DNA from: Streptomyces sp. NBC_01296 | Lineage (GTDB): Bacteria; Actinomycetota; Actinomycetes; Streptomycetales; Streptomycetaceae | Direction of reading: 5' to 3' | Assembly (NCBI RefSeq): GCF_035984415.1 | Contig: NZ_CP130720.1 | Location: forward strand, 6,944,001 to 7,008,000 | DNA: 64,000 nucleotides | Shown here: positions 23,898 to 31,307 of the stretch, piece by piece | Layout of the letters: every line of letters starts with the position of its first letter | Numbering within the stretch: position 1 is the first letter of the stretch | Made by a program: the position numbers and the translations under genes | The notes under the pieces: generated by a model | The model's input: only the letters and a program-made list of their open reading frames with translations | Databases searched by the model: none | Told to the model about the DNA's origin: nothing

Positions 23898-24770
23898 TCA
23901 GTTCACGGCGAAGGTGACGAAGGCGTTGTCGCCGCCTCCACCCGAGGTCGTGCAGCGGTGCGGCGCGGGGACGTTGCACTGGTACTTGTTGCTGCCCGAG
24001 AAGGGGTTGTCCCAGCGGATGGAGACCGTGCCGCCGCCCGCCATCGTGTAGTTCGCGTAGCCCTCGGTTCCGGTCATGACGCCCTCCGACTCGCTCTCCC
24101 ACGTGGCGGCGGCACCGGGGTTGATCAGCGACGGCGGAAGGTTGTTGCCGGTCCAGATGCCGTGGGACAGTCCGGCACCGGTCCTGGCGAGCAGCGTGCC
24201 GCTGTTGTTGATCACCCTGACGACGGTGCTGCGGGCGGCCTGGGCCGTCACCTCCGTCGAGGCGGCCTGGGCCTTGAACGCCGCGGGGCCGCCGGTCAGC
24301 GTGAAACTGACGGTGGCGTTGTCGCCGCCCCCACCGCTGCGGGAGCAGGTGTAGCCGCTCGGCACATCACAGTTGTAACTGTTCGAGCCGGTGTACGGGT
24401 TGTTCCAGTGGATCTTGATCTGCTCGCCGGTCGCCGTGACCCGATAGGTGGTGTAACCCTCCGTCCCGGTGAGCATGCCGCACGAGCGGCTGCCCCAGGA
24501 GGCGGTGATGCCCTTGGCGATGTAGTCCGGCGGCAGGGAGTCGTTGTTCCAGCACCCGTGGGGCAGGGAGGAGCTGACCCGGGTCAGCTGCTGGCTGGTG
24601 CTGTTGCTGAAGACGACGTCCGTACTGCGGGCCGAGGACGCCGCGACGGGCGACGGGCCGGCGGCCGGCGCGGCCAGGGCTGCGGGAGCGAGCGCGGTGG
24701 CACCCGCCGCCAGCGAGGCGACGGCGGTGAACGCCGTGGCCCACCGGGCCGCGGAACGGGTCAGCTGCAT
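23898..24770 (-). CDS. Secreted tandem aegerolysin/ET79-like protein
   Basis: 290 residues. Signal peptide about 1-34 (LAAGATALAPAALAAPA). Two homologous domains of about 110 residues follow (about 50-160 and 180-290). Each runs V..NSTSQ/INNSG, LPHGCW/LSHGIW, SWGSRSCG/TWESESEG, MTGTEGY, HWNNPYTGSN/RWDNPFSGSN, SGGGGDNA. GTEGY plus W-NP-GSN match the aegerolysin/crystal protein ET79 group, beta-sandwich proteins that bind particular membrane lipids and can pair with pore formers. No MACPF partner is encoded here. Domain 1 has extra Cys residues, suggesting disulfides. ATG at 24770. It lies 74 bp before the RIP gene, so co-transcription is likely. Confidence 0.75.
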   Translation of the reverse strand: MQLTRSAARWATAFTAVASLAAGATALAPAALAAPAAGPSPVAASSARSTDVVFSNSTSQQLTRVSSSLPHGCWNNDSLPPDYIAKGITASWGSRSCGMLTGTEGYTTYRVTATGEQIKIHWNNPYTGSNSYNCDVPSGYTCSRSGGGGDNATVSFTLTGGPAAFKAQAASTEVTAQAARSTVVRVINNSGTLLARTGAGLSHGIWTGNNLPPSLINPGAAATWESESEGVMTGTEGYANYTMAGGGTVSIRWDNPFSGSNKYQCNVPAPHRCTTSGGGGDNAFVTFAVN

Positions 24771-24820
24771 GGGGTGAATCCCTTCGAGTCGTCGAGTGAA
24801 GGCACGGAGCGGCGAGCGGA

Positions 24821-25081
24821 TCAGTCGACGTACCACAGCTGGTACTGGTCGTTCCAGGACGGGTTGCACTCGTAGCGGCTGTACAGGCCGAGCGCGACGC
24901 TCAGCGAGCCGGCCTGGATGCACTGCGAGAACGACGGGTACGTCCCGCCGGGCTCGCGGTAACCGGACGTGGCGGCCTGGGCGGTCGCCGCGCCGCTGAC
25001 GCCGACCAGCAGGCTCGTGGCCGCGCAGAGGGCGACGGCGAGCGAGCGGCGCCGCCTCACCGCGGTGGTGGCAGATCTCAT
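24821..25081 (-). CDS. Small secreted two-cysteine protein
   Basis: 86 residues. A basic, hydrophobic signal peptide (RRRRSLAVALCAATSLLVG, cut near AQAATS) leaves a mature part of about 50 residues: TYPSFSQCIQAG, LGLYSRYECNP, DQYQLWYVD. Two Cys may form one disulfide. I do not recognise the family; similar small exported peptides occur in Streptomyces. ATG at 25081 has AAGGA upstream. Same strand and 50 bp before the aegerolysin-like gene. Confidence 0.72.
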   Translation of the reverse strand: MRSATTAVRRRRSLAVALCAATSLLVGVSGAATAQAATSGYREPGGTYPSFSQCIQAGSLSVALGLYSRYECNPSWNDQYQLWYVD

Positions 25082-25253
25082 GGGGAATTCCTTTCGGGCA
25101 TGCCTCATCGCGCCGCGGCGCGCCGGGCTCATCGAGGAGGGCGGAAAGAGGAGAGAAGGAGGAGGAAGGACAAGGAGACTGGGGTCGGGCCCGCAACCGC
25201 CCAACCGGCGGCGGATGGTGTCCGCCGCCCCCGCACCCGGTCTCCCGGGTGGT

Positions 25254-25532
25254 TCAGTTCAGCGGCTTGCCGGGGCAGTAGGCGTTGCCCCACGCCGTGG
25301 TCACGGGGCAGTGGTCGTCGCCGTGATGTCCATGACCGTTGCCGTTGCCGTTGCCGTGTCCATTGCCCTCGCCGGTTCCGCCGGGGGGTCCGGAGTCCGC
25401 CGTGACCCGGGTGCCGGAGTCGGCCGGGCCACCGAGCGCGTCAGCGCCGTGGCCGGAGACGGCGGCTCCGCCCAGCCACAGGCAGGCCCCGACGGCCAGT
25501 CCCGCCGTCAGTCGCACGGTGTTCACGATCAC
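25254..25532 (-). CDS. Small secreted His/Gly/Asn-rich protein
   Basis: 92 residues. Hydrophobic signal segment (LTAGLAVGACLWLGGAAVSG), then an acidic linker, then a GNGHGNGNGNGHGHHGDDH tract and a Cys pair (HCPVTTAWGNAYCPGKPLN). The His-rich tract could bind a metal; this is inference. GTG start at 25532 with GAGGAG 5 nt upstream; a second GTG lies two codons later. It begins the leftward run of exported proteins and is divergent from the LuxR gene. Confidence 0.65.
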   Translation of the reverse strand: MIVNTVRLTAGLAVGACLWLGGAAVSGHGADALGGPADSGTRVTADSGPPGGTGEGNGHGNGNGNGHGHHGDDHCPVTTAWGNAYCPGKPLN

Positions 25533-25698
25533 GACAACTCCTCTGTCAGACAAGGGTATCGGGGGATGGCATTGGCGCCGGTTCGACCGGTTCCGGCCTG
25601 TTCCGCCGCTTACGAGAACGACTCTGCCAGGGAGTCGCTGGCACCCGGCAGGCCTGGAAGGGATCATGTGAGGGCCATGCATCTTTAGGAGGCAAGCG
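25533..25698. promoter_or_regulatory. Divergent promoter region, secreted-protein set versus LuxR gene
   Basis: The 166-bp gap serves both directions. It contains an inverted repeat CCGGT/ACCGG at 25580-25592 within GCCGGTTCGACCGGTTCCGGC-like DNA and an AGGAGG site for the rightward gene at 25688-25693. An operator for the LuxR-type protein is expected here but not proven. Confidence 0.4.
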
Positions 25699-27159
25699 GT
25701 GGAAATGGGCGCGGATGCGGGATCAGGCATACCTCGGCTCGATGAACCGGCGACTCTGCTGTACCGGTGGACCCTCGTCCACGGGCGGCTCACACCCGCG
25801 ACGCTGCCAAGCGCCGTGGCCGAGACCGGCTTGAGCGAACGGGCATGCAGAGAGGCGATCGCGCAACTCGCGGCGGTGTACCTGTTCCAGGCCCTGCCCG
25901 GCGACGACGGGGGAGAAGTCGGCTCCGCCGCGGGCTGGCGGGCCGTGAGCCCGCAGTCGGCCGGCGCGCAGGTCCTCGCCGAGAAGGAGACCGCGTTACG
26001 GGCCCACGAGGCGGCCTTGCGGGAGCAGCGGGAACAACTCCAGCGGCAGCGCGACGGATTCAGTGCTCTGGTCCCCGTCTATCTCCAAGCCCGCCGGGAC
26101 ACCTTCCCCGAGGGCACGATCGACCACCTGCCCGACCAGTTCGCGGTCCGCGCGCTGCTCACCGAGGTCATCGACACCTGCCGCAGCGAGGTCCTGGTCT
26201 CCAAGCACGGAGGCTCCTTCCCGCCGGCCGCGCTGCGCGAGGCGCTGCCCCGGGACCTGGCCCTGCTGGCCCGGGGCGTCCGGTTGCACAGCCTCTACCA
26301 GCACGCCACCCGCTTCGACCAGGCGACCCGGGTGCACGCCGAGCAGCTCATCGCCGCCGGCGCGGAGATCCGTACGCTGCCCGAGGTGCTCCCGCAGATG
26401 ATCCTGGTCGACGGCCAGCTCGCCCTGCTGCCCGCCCGGTCCGGCGGTGCGCTGGTCATCCGCGAGCCCGACCTGATCGGCTACCTGCTGGACGTCTTCC
26501 GGCGCGACTGGGCGAACGCCACCCCCTTCGCGACCGGCCCCCAGGCCGCCCACGGCATCTCGGAGGCCATGAAGCGGAGCATCCTGGTGCTGCTCGCCAA
26601 GGGGCTCAAGGACGAGTCCATCGCGCGGCGGCTCGGGGTCTCCCCGCGGACCTGTCGACGCCATGTCTCCGAACTCCTTGACGGGCTCGGGGCGCACAGC
26701 CGCTTCCAAGCGGGCGTGATCGCGGAACGGAACGGCCTGACCGGCCACCCGGTCGCCGCCCTGGCGGAGCCCGCGCAGGCAGCACCCGTCCCGGAAGCGC
26801 CGGCTGCTTCCGTACCGGCTCCACGACCGGACCCCGAGAAGCCCGGGACCGGGACTGAAGCCGAGGCCGAGACCGGCACCGAGACCGGCACCGAGACCGG
26901 CACCGAGGCCGGGATCGAGACCGGGATCGAGACCGGCACCGAGACCGGCACCGAGACCGGCACCGAGACCGGCACCGAGACCGAGACCGAGGCCGGGCCC
27001 GGCCCCGGGCCCGACTCGCGCTGCCTCGGCTGCGACTGCCCGCTCCCCTCCGCTGCTCCCCACCGGCAGGGCCGTCCGCCCCGCTACTGCTCGGCGCCTT
27101 GCCGCTCCCGCGCCTATCGGGCCCGGCTCAAGTCCCGCCGGGCTCCGGACGCCCCGTGA
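25699..27159 (+). CDS. LuxR-type HTH regulator with repeat tail and zinc-ribbon-like end
   Basis: 486 residues. An N-terminal winged-helix-like region (about 15-65), a coiled coil (about 95-120), a TrmB/PLD-like sensor domain (about 125-270) and a LuxR HTH (about 290-345; ILVLLAKGLKDESIARRLGVSPRTCRRHV) are followed by a 50-residue TGTE/AGIE repeat and a Cys-rich end (CLGCDCPLP, RYCSAPCRSRAYRARLKSRR). That Cys4 tail is a separate small module seen in other Streptomyces proteins. GTG at 25699 with AGGAGG upstream. Divergent from the RIP/aegerolysin-like set, so a regulator of it by position. Confidence 0.82.
   Translation: MEMGADAGSGIPRLDEPATLLYRWTLVHGRLTPATLPSAVAETGLSERACREAIAQLAAVYLFQALPGDDGGEVGSAAGWRAVSPQSAGAQVLAEKETALRAHEAALREQREQLQRQRDGFSALVPVYLQARRDTFPEGTIDHLPDQFAVRALLTEVIDTCRSEVLVSKHGGSFPPAALREALPRDLALLARGVRLHSLYQHATRFDQATRVHAEQLIAAGAEIRTLPEVLPQMILVDGQLALLPARSGGALVIREPDLIGYLLDVFRRDWANATPFATGPQAAHGISEAMKRSILVLLAKGLKDESIARRLGVSPRTCRRHVSELLDGLGAHSRFQAGVIAERNGLTGHPVAALAEPAQAAPVPEAPAASVPAPRPDPEKPGTGTEAEAETGTETGTETGTEAGIETGIETGTETGTETGTETGTETETEAGPGPGPDSRCLGCDCPLPSAAPHRQGRPPRYCSAPCRSRAYRARLKSRRAPDAP
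26863..26997 (+). repeat. 12-bp minisatellite inside the LuxR-type gene
   Basis: Tandem copies of GAGACCGGCACC and close variants (GAGACCGGGATC, GAGGCCGGG) encode TGTE, AGIE and TGIE repeats. Perfect neighbouring copies suggest ongoing length variation. In-frame throughout. Confidence 0.9.
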
Positions 27160-27214
27160 CGTAATGGCCCGCCGCGACACGAAACTCGACGGACCTGCTG
27201 CACGGCACGGCGGT

Positions 27215-27466
27215 TCAATTTCCGTAGAGCGGGCCGTCCGGCCAGATCGGGGAGGTGGCGACCCGGGACCACTCCGGATCGCGGCTGCCCGGCAGGGTAC
27301 GTTCCTCGGCGGCCCAGTGGGCCAGCAGCGCACGGTAGATCGGGGGGTCCGGATGCCGCTGCTGAACCGATTCTTCGTGGCGCGGAACCGATTCTTCGTA
27401 GTCGGGCTGCGGCGTCGTCCGCCGCCGCCGTCCCGTTCTTGCCCCAGGGGTTTCGAGCGTGGTCAT
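27215..27466 (-). CDS. Small hypothetical protein
   Basis: 83 residues. A disordered Arg/Thr/Pro N-terminus with a short internal repeat (EESVPRH, EESVQQRH) is followed by a conserved-looking segment (PIYRALLAHWAAEERTLPG, DPEWSRVATSPIW). Codon bias fits coding. ATG at 27466 has no strong ribosome site. Its stop converges on the LuxR-type gene. Family not recognised. Confidence 0.5.
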   Translation of the reverse strand: MTTLETPGARTGRRRRTTPQPDYEESVPRHEESVQQRHPDPPIYRALLAHWAAEERTLPGSRDPEWSRVATSPIWPDGPLYGN

Positions 27467-27698
27467 GCAGCGCCAACGCGCCAGCCGACCAACGAGTAAT
27501 CGTCACTGCGCTCCGGGTATCCGTTCGAGGTGTCCCCGCCGCGCCCGCCCCCGAAGTGGCCAGACGTGCCGGGCTGTCAGGGAGTGACAGAAGTCTGGCC
27601 CCGGGCGCAGTTTCTGACGTACCGTCATATCCGCTCGAGCCGACGCCGCGCCCCGCGGCCCCGCACCCCGCGCCACCGCCCCGCCCAGGAGGTTTGCC

Positions 27699-28832
27699 AT
27701 GCCCGCGGACCGACCCGTACCCCTCGACGAATACCCCGTCCACCAGGCCCCGTTGTCGATGAAGCACCTCGTCAGCGGCGACCGGAACGCCTACGACCGC
27801 TGCATCTTCCACGTCTTCGACCACGCCGGCCGGGCCGTCCTCATCCTCGGTCTCGGCGTATACCCGAACGCCGGGGTCATCGACGCCTACGCCACCCTGC
27901 GCACCGGCGACGAACTCCTCGCCGTCCGCGCCTCCGACGCCCTCACCGACGACCGCATGAACCTCTCCGTCGGCCCGCTGCGGATCATCGTCGACGAACC
28001 CCTGAAGCGGATCACCCTCCAGTGCGACGCCGACCCCGCCGACCCCGGCGGGCTCTCGTACGACATCACCTGGACCGCCGAGTTCCCCGCCGTCTGGGAA
28101 CCCCACCACGTCCAGCGGCGCGGCGACCGCCTCATGCTCGAAGGCCGCCGCTTCGTCCAGGCCGGGCACGTCACCGGCACCATCCGCGCCAAGGGCGAGG
28201 AGCACACCCTCACCGCCGCCGAGTGGACCGGCACCCGCGACCGCAGCTGGGGCGTGCGCCCCATACCCGGCGAGGACGGCGGCCGGGCCGCCGAGGAGTA
28301 CCGGCCCGAGGGCTTCCACTGGCTCTGGATCCCGGTCCGCTTCGAGGACCGCTTCGTCATGGTCATCGCCCAGGAGGACGCCGACGGGCACCGCACCCTG
28401 AACGAGGCCGTCCAGGTCTTCCCCGAGGACAGCGGCCGCCACGACGTGCAGCTCGGCTGGCCGCAGACCGAAATCCGCTACCGACCCGGCACCCGCCACC
28501 CCGAGAGCGCCGTCGTCCACCTCGCCGACCCGGCCCGCAAACCCCTCGAACTCGGCGTCGAGATCCTCAACTCCTCCCCGCTCGCCGTCGGCGCCGGCTA
28601 CCCGCCCGCCGCCGACTGGCAGCACGGCACCTGGCAGGGCCGCGGCTGGACCGACCGCCGCGTCTACGACCTCTCCGACCCCGCCGCCCACCCCATGGCC
28701 GCCTTCGGCGTCACCGACCACTCCGCCCGCTTCACCCTCGACGGCCGGACCGGCTTCGGCATCTTCGAACACGGCAGCTTCGGCCGCCACGACCCGAGCG
28801 GCTTCACCGACTACGGCTCAGTGGCCCCGTAG
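27699..28832 (+). CDS. AttH/CrtC-like beta-barrel protein (DUF7064/7065-like), hypothetical
   Basis: 377 residues, rich in beta strands and Trp, no signal peptide (HGTWQGRGWTDRR, GFHWLWIPVRFEDRF, RDRSWGVRP). Similar proteins sit beside phosphotransferase genes in Streptomyces and mycobacteria, often in lipid or steroid contexts; their reaction is unknown. ATG at 27699 with AGGAGG 6 nt upstream. Stop is 65 bp before the kinase-fold gene, so an operon is likely. Confidence 0.72.
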   Translation: MPADRPVPLDEYPVHQAPLSMKHLVSGDRNAYDRCIFHVFDHAGRAVLILGLGVYPNAGVIDAYATLRTGDELLAVRASDALTDDRMNLSVGPLRIIVDEPLKRITLQCDADPADPGGLSYDITWTAEFPAVWEPHHVQRRGDRLMLEGRRFVQAGHVTGTIRAKGEEHTLTAAEWTGTRDRSWGVRPIPGEDGGRAAEEYRPEGFHWLWIPVRFEDRFVMVIAQEDADGHRTLNEAVQVFPEDSGRHDVQLGWPQTEIRYRPGTRHPESAVVHLADPARKPLELGVEILNSSPLAVGAGYPPAADWQHGTWQGRGWTDRRVYDLSDPAAHPMAAFGVTDHSARFTLDGRTGFGIFEHGSFGRHDPSGFTDYGSVAP

Positions 28833-28897
28833 GCGTAGGCCGAAAGGGGCGACCCGGCAGCGCCCCCCACCAGAGCCAGCAGAAGAAAGGGGAAGTC

Positions 28898-29998
28898 ATG
28901 GCAGCACCGGCACCACGCCCGCGCACCTCCACCCGCGAACCCGAGGAACTCGGCCGGCGCCTCGCCGCCTGGCTCGACGCCGAGCTCCCCGGCGCGAAGA
29001 TCACAGGCATCCGCGTCCCCGGATCCAACGGCATGTCCAGCGAGACCCTGCTCTTCGACATAGAGCACCCCGACACCCCGGTCCGCGCCTGCGCCCTGCG
29101 CCTGGCCGCCGACCCGGCCGCCTACACCGTGTTCCCCACGTACGACATGCCCCGCCAGCACCGGGTGATGAGCCTGGTCGGCGCCCACACCGACCTGCCC
29201 GTCCCGCGCGTGCTGTGGCTGGAACAGGACCCCGGGCCGCTCGGGGCGCCCTTCTTCGTCATGGCCCGCGCCGAGGGCCGGGTCCCGCCCGACGTCATGC
29301 CCTACACGTACGAGGGGAACTGGCTGCACGCCGCGAGCGACTCCGAACGCGCCGTACTCCAGGAGGCGAGCATCTCGCTGCTGGCCCGGCTGCACGACCA
29401 GTTCCCCGCCGGGGAAGCCGAGTTCCTCCTCCCCGAGGGTGCGGGCAGCCCGCTGCGCCGCCACGTCGACGCCCAACGGGCCTATTACGCCTGGGTGGTC
29501 GACGGACTCGCGCCGTCCCCGCTGCTGGAGCGGGCGTTCGACCGGCTGGAGGAGCTGTGGCCCGCCGACGAGGGCCCTGCCGTCCTCAACTGGGGCGACG
29601 CCCGCATCGGCAACGTCGTCTACGAGGCCGACGGGTTCCGGCCGGTGGCCGTCCTGGACTGGGAGATGGCCGCGTACGCCCCGCGCGAGGTCGACCTCGG
29701 CTGGACCGTCTACCTGCACCGCTTCTTCCAGGACCTGACCGTCGGCTTCGGCCAGGGCGGCCTGCCGGACTTCCTGCGCCGCGCCGACCTGGAGCGCCGG
29801 TACGCCGAACTCACCGGGCACACCCCGCGGGACATGGAGTTCCACACCCTGTACGCCGCCCTGCGGCACGGGATCGTGATGCTGCGGATCGCCTACCGGC
29901 AGGCGTACTTCGGGGAGGTCGAGGTCCCGGCGGATCCGGACGGCCTGATCCTGCACCACGCCAGCCTCGCGGCGATGGTGCAGGGCACGTACTGGTAG
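28898..29998 (+). CDS. Aminoglycoside-phosphotransferase-fold (APH) kinase
   Basis: 366 residues. APH/ACAD10-type layout: substrate lobe (GSNGMSSETLLFDI), PFFVMARAEGRV hinge region, catalytic-loop equivalent VLNWGDARIGNVVY, and the metal-binding VLDWEMA. The Brenner motif reads NWGDARIGN rather than HGDxxxxN, as in the ACAD10-like branch. It probably phosphorylates a small hydroxylated metabolite or acyl-CoA; not evidence of drug resistance. ATG at 28898 after GGGGAAG. Paired with the AttH-like gene. Confidence 0.85.
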   Translation: MAAPAPRPRTSTREPEELGRRLAAWLDAELPGAKITGIRVPGSNGMSSETLLFDIEHPDTPVRACALRLAADPAAYTVFPTYDMPRQHRVMSLVGAHTDLPVPRVLWLEQDPGPLGAPFFVMARAEGRVPPDVMPYTYEGNWLHAASDSERAVLQEASISLLARLHDQFPAGEAEFLLPEGAGSPLRRHVDAQRAYYAWVVDGLAPSPLLERAFDRLEELWPADEGPAVLNWGDARIGNVVYEADGFRPVAVLDWEMAAYAPREVDLGWTVYLHRFFQDLTVGFGQGGLPDFLRRADLERRYAELTGHTPRDMEFHTLYAALRHGIVMLRIAYRQAYFGEVEVPADPDGLILHHASLAAMVQGTYW

Positions 29999-30036
29999 AT
30001 CCGGCCGAAACGGCACGTCCGGCACATCCGACACAT

Positions 30037-30055
30037 CCGGATCCGGTGGATCCGG
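30037..30055. terminator. Hairpin between convergent genes
   Basis: An 8-bp palindrome (CCGGATCC 30037-30044 with GGATCCGG 30048-30055) with a 3-nt loop lies between stops at 29998 and 30068. It is set in a run of ATCCG/ACATCCG repeats. Confidence 0.5.
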
Positions 30056-30067
30056 CCGGGAAAGTCC

Positions 30068-30511
30068 TCAGGCCGCCTGCGCGTGCTGCCGCATCTGCGG
30101 CAGCAGCGTCGGCGCCGGCATCCGCACGGGACGCGAACCGGGACCGCCGACGTGCGAGAAGGGCTGCGTCCGCCAGTCCAGACCCTGCGGCAGGTCCAGC
30201 AGCACGACCTCGAGCCCCTGGGGCTCCTCGAGGCCCATGCCCACGGTCGGCAGCGCCTCGGACGCCGGGCGGCCCGTGCCCGCGCACACCGTGAGCCCGA
30301 AGGGGTTCCACGGGGTCAGGCAGAGCGCGTGCTCCGGCAGGTACTCCTCGTCCGCGACGAGGGCGATCGACTGGCCGCAGTCGGGGCAGATCGCGTGGTG
30401 GATCTCGAACCCGTCGGCGTCTTCGAGGTACTCCCCGTCGTCCGCGTACCCGGTTCCGTTCGGATCCACGGGTTTCGGTTCGGTGCGACCGGCGCGCTTG
30501 GTGTTCAGCAT
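30068..30511 (-). CDS. Hypothetical protein with a CxxC motif
   Basis: 147 residues, soluble. CPDCGQS at about residues 50-56 suggests a zinc-binding knuckle; GFEIHHAICPDC and FGLTVCAGTGRPASE are the most conserved-looking parts. ATG at 30511 has AAGGGGGAG 7 nt upstream; a longer frame to 30601 lacks one. Function not recognised. Divergent from the Lrp gene. Confidence 0.7.
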   Translation of the reverse strand: MLNTKRAGRTEPKPVDPNGTGYADDGEYLEDADGFEIHHAICPDCGQSIALVADEEYLPEHALCLTPWNPFGLTVCAGTGRPASEALPTVGMGLEEPQGLEVVLLDLPQGLDWRTQPFSHVGGPGSRPVRMPAPTLLPQMRQHAQAA

Positions 30512-30719
30512 GGTTGTACTCCCCCTTGGGTGGGCCGGGCGGGCAGGTTCTGCGGCCTCGGCCACACGAAGCACTTCCCGCCGCGCGGCACGAGTAACCA
30601 CAACATCCCGGCGTACGCCTGCATACCCTTGTGGCCTTGGTCACATGCCCGCCGCAGGTGCCACTTGTCGGCGGACAGCACTGTGCCGGAAGCGCCCTTG
30701 GGCCTTAGGTTGAACGGCT

Positions 30720-31169
30720 ATGAGCGCAATGGAGGAGCTGGACCGCCAGATCGTGGATCTGCTCGTGCGGGACGGGCGGATGAGCTACACGGACCTGGGC
30801 AAGGCCACGGGACTGTCCACGTCGGCAGTCCACCAGCGAGTACGCCGTCTGGAACAGCGCGGGGTGATCCGCGGATACGCGGCCGTCGTCGACCCCGAGG
30901 CCGTCGGCCTGCCCCTGACGGCCTTCATCTCGGTGAAGCCCTTCGACCCGAGCGCGCCGGACGACATCGCCGACCGGCTGGCCGGCGTACCGGAGATCGA
31001 GGCCTGCCACAGCGTCGCGGGCGACGAGAACTACATCCTGAAGGTCCGGGTCGCGACCCCGCTGGAGCTCGAGGACCTCCTCGGCCGCCTGCGCGCCCTG
31101 GCCCACGTCTCGACCCGCACCACGGTGGTCCTCTCCACCCCGTACGAGGCGCGCCCGCCCCGGGTTTAG
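30720..31169 (+). CDS. Lrp/AsnC-family regulator
   Basis: 149 residues. The N-terminal winged HTH (about 1-55; LDRQIVDLLVRDGRMSYTDLGKATGLSTSAVHQRVRRLEQRGVI) and C-terminal RAM ligand domain (about 65-145; HSVAGDENYILKVR) are canonical. The ligand is probably an amino acid. ATG at 30720. Precedes the amidohydrolase gene on the same strand, with a palindromic repeat between. Confidence 0.92.
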   Translation: MSAMEELDRQIVDLLVRDGRMSYTDLGKATGLSTSAVHQRVRRLEQRGVIRGYAAVVDPEAVGLPLTAFISVKPFDPSAPDDIADRLAGVPEIEACHSVAGDENYILKVRVATPLELEDLLGRLRALAHVSTRTTVVLSTPYEARPPRV

Positions 31170-31240
31170 CCGGGCCCCGCTCCGGCCGGTGGACGCAGTC
31201 CACCCCCAGCGGCCCGAAGCCCGTGGGGCCTCTCGGGGCC

Positions 31241-31272
31241 CGGGGGTCCCCCCGGACGGAGTTCGGGGGAGG
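31241..31272. repeat. Palindromic repeat, copy 1
   Basis: A GGGGGTCCCCCC block followed by GGACGGAGTTC and CGGGGGAGG. The arms at 31247-31257 and 31261-31270 pair imperfectly into a hairpin. A second copy with the same ends but a different middle is at 33080-33115. Confidence 0.6.
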
Positions 31273-31307
31273 TGCGAGGGGCGCGTGGAAAAGGGGAAAC
31301 TGAGGGC

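Noticed and set aside
26863..26997. CRISPR-like array
   Set aside because: Units are contiguous 12-bp in-frame repeats without spacers; it is a coding minisatellite.
28898..29998. Aminoglycoside resistance gene
   Set aside because: The APH fold is widespread among metabolic kinases, the catalytic loop is of the ACAD10-like branch, and the neighbour is an AttH-like protein.
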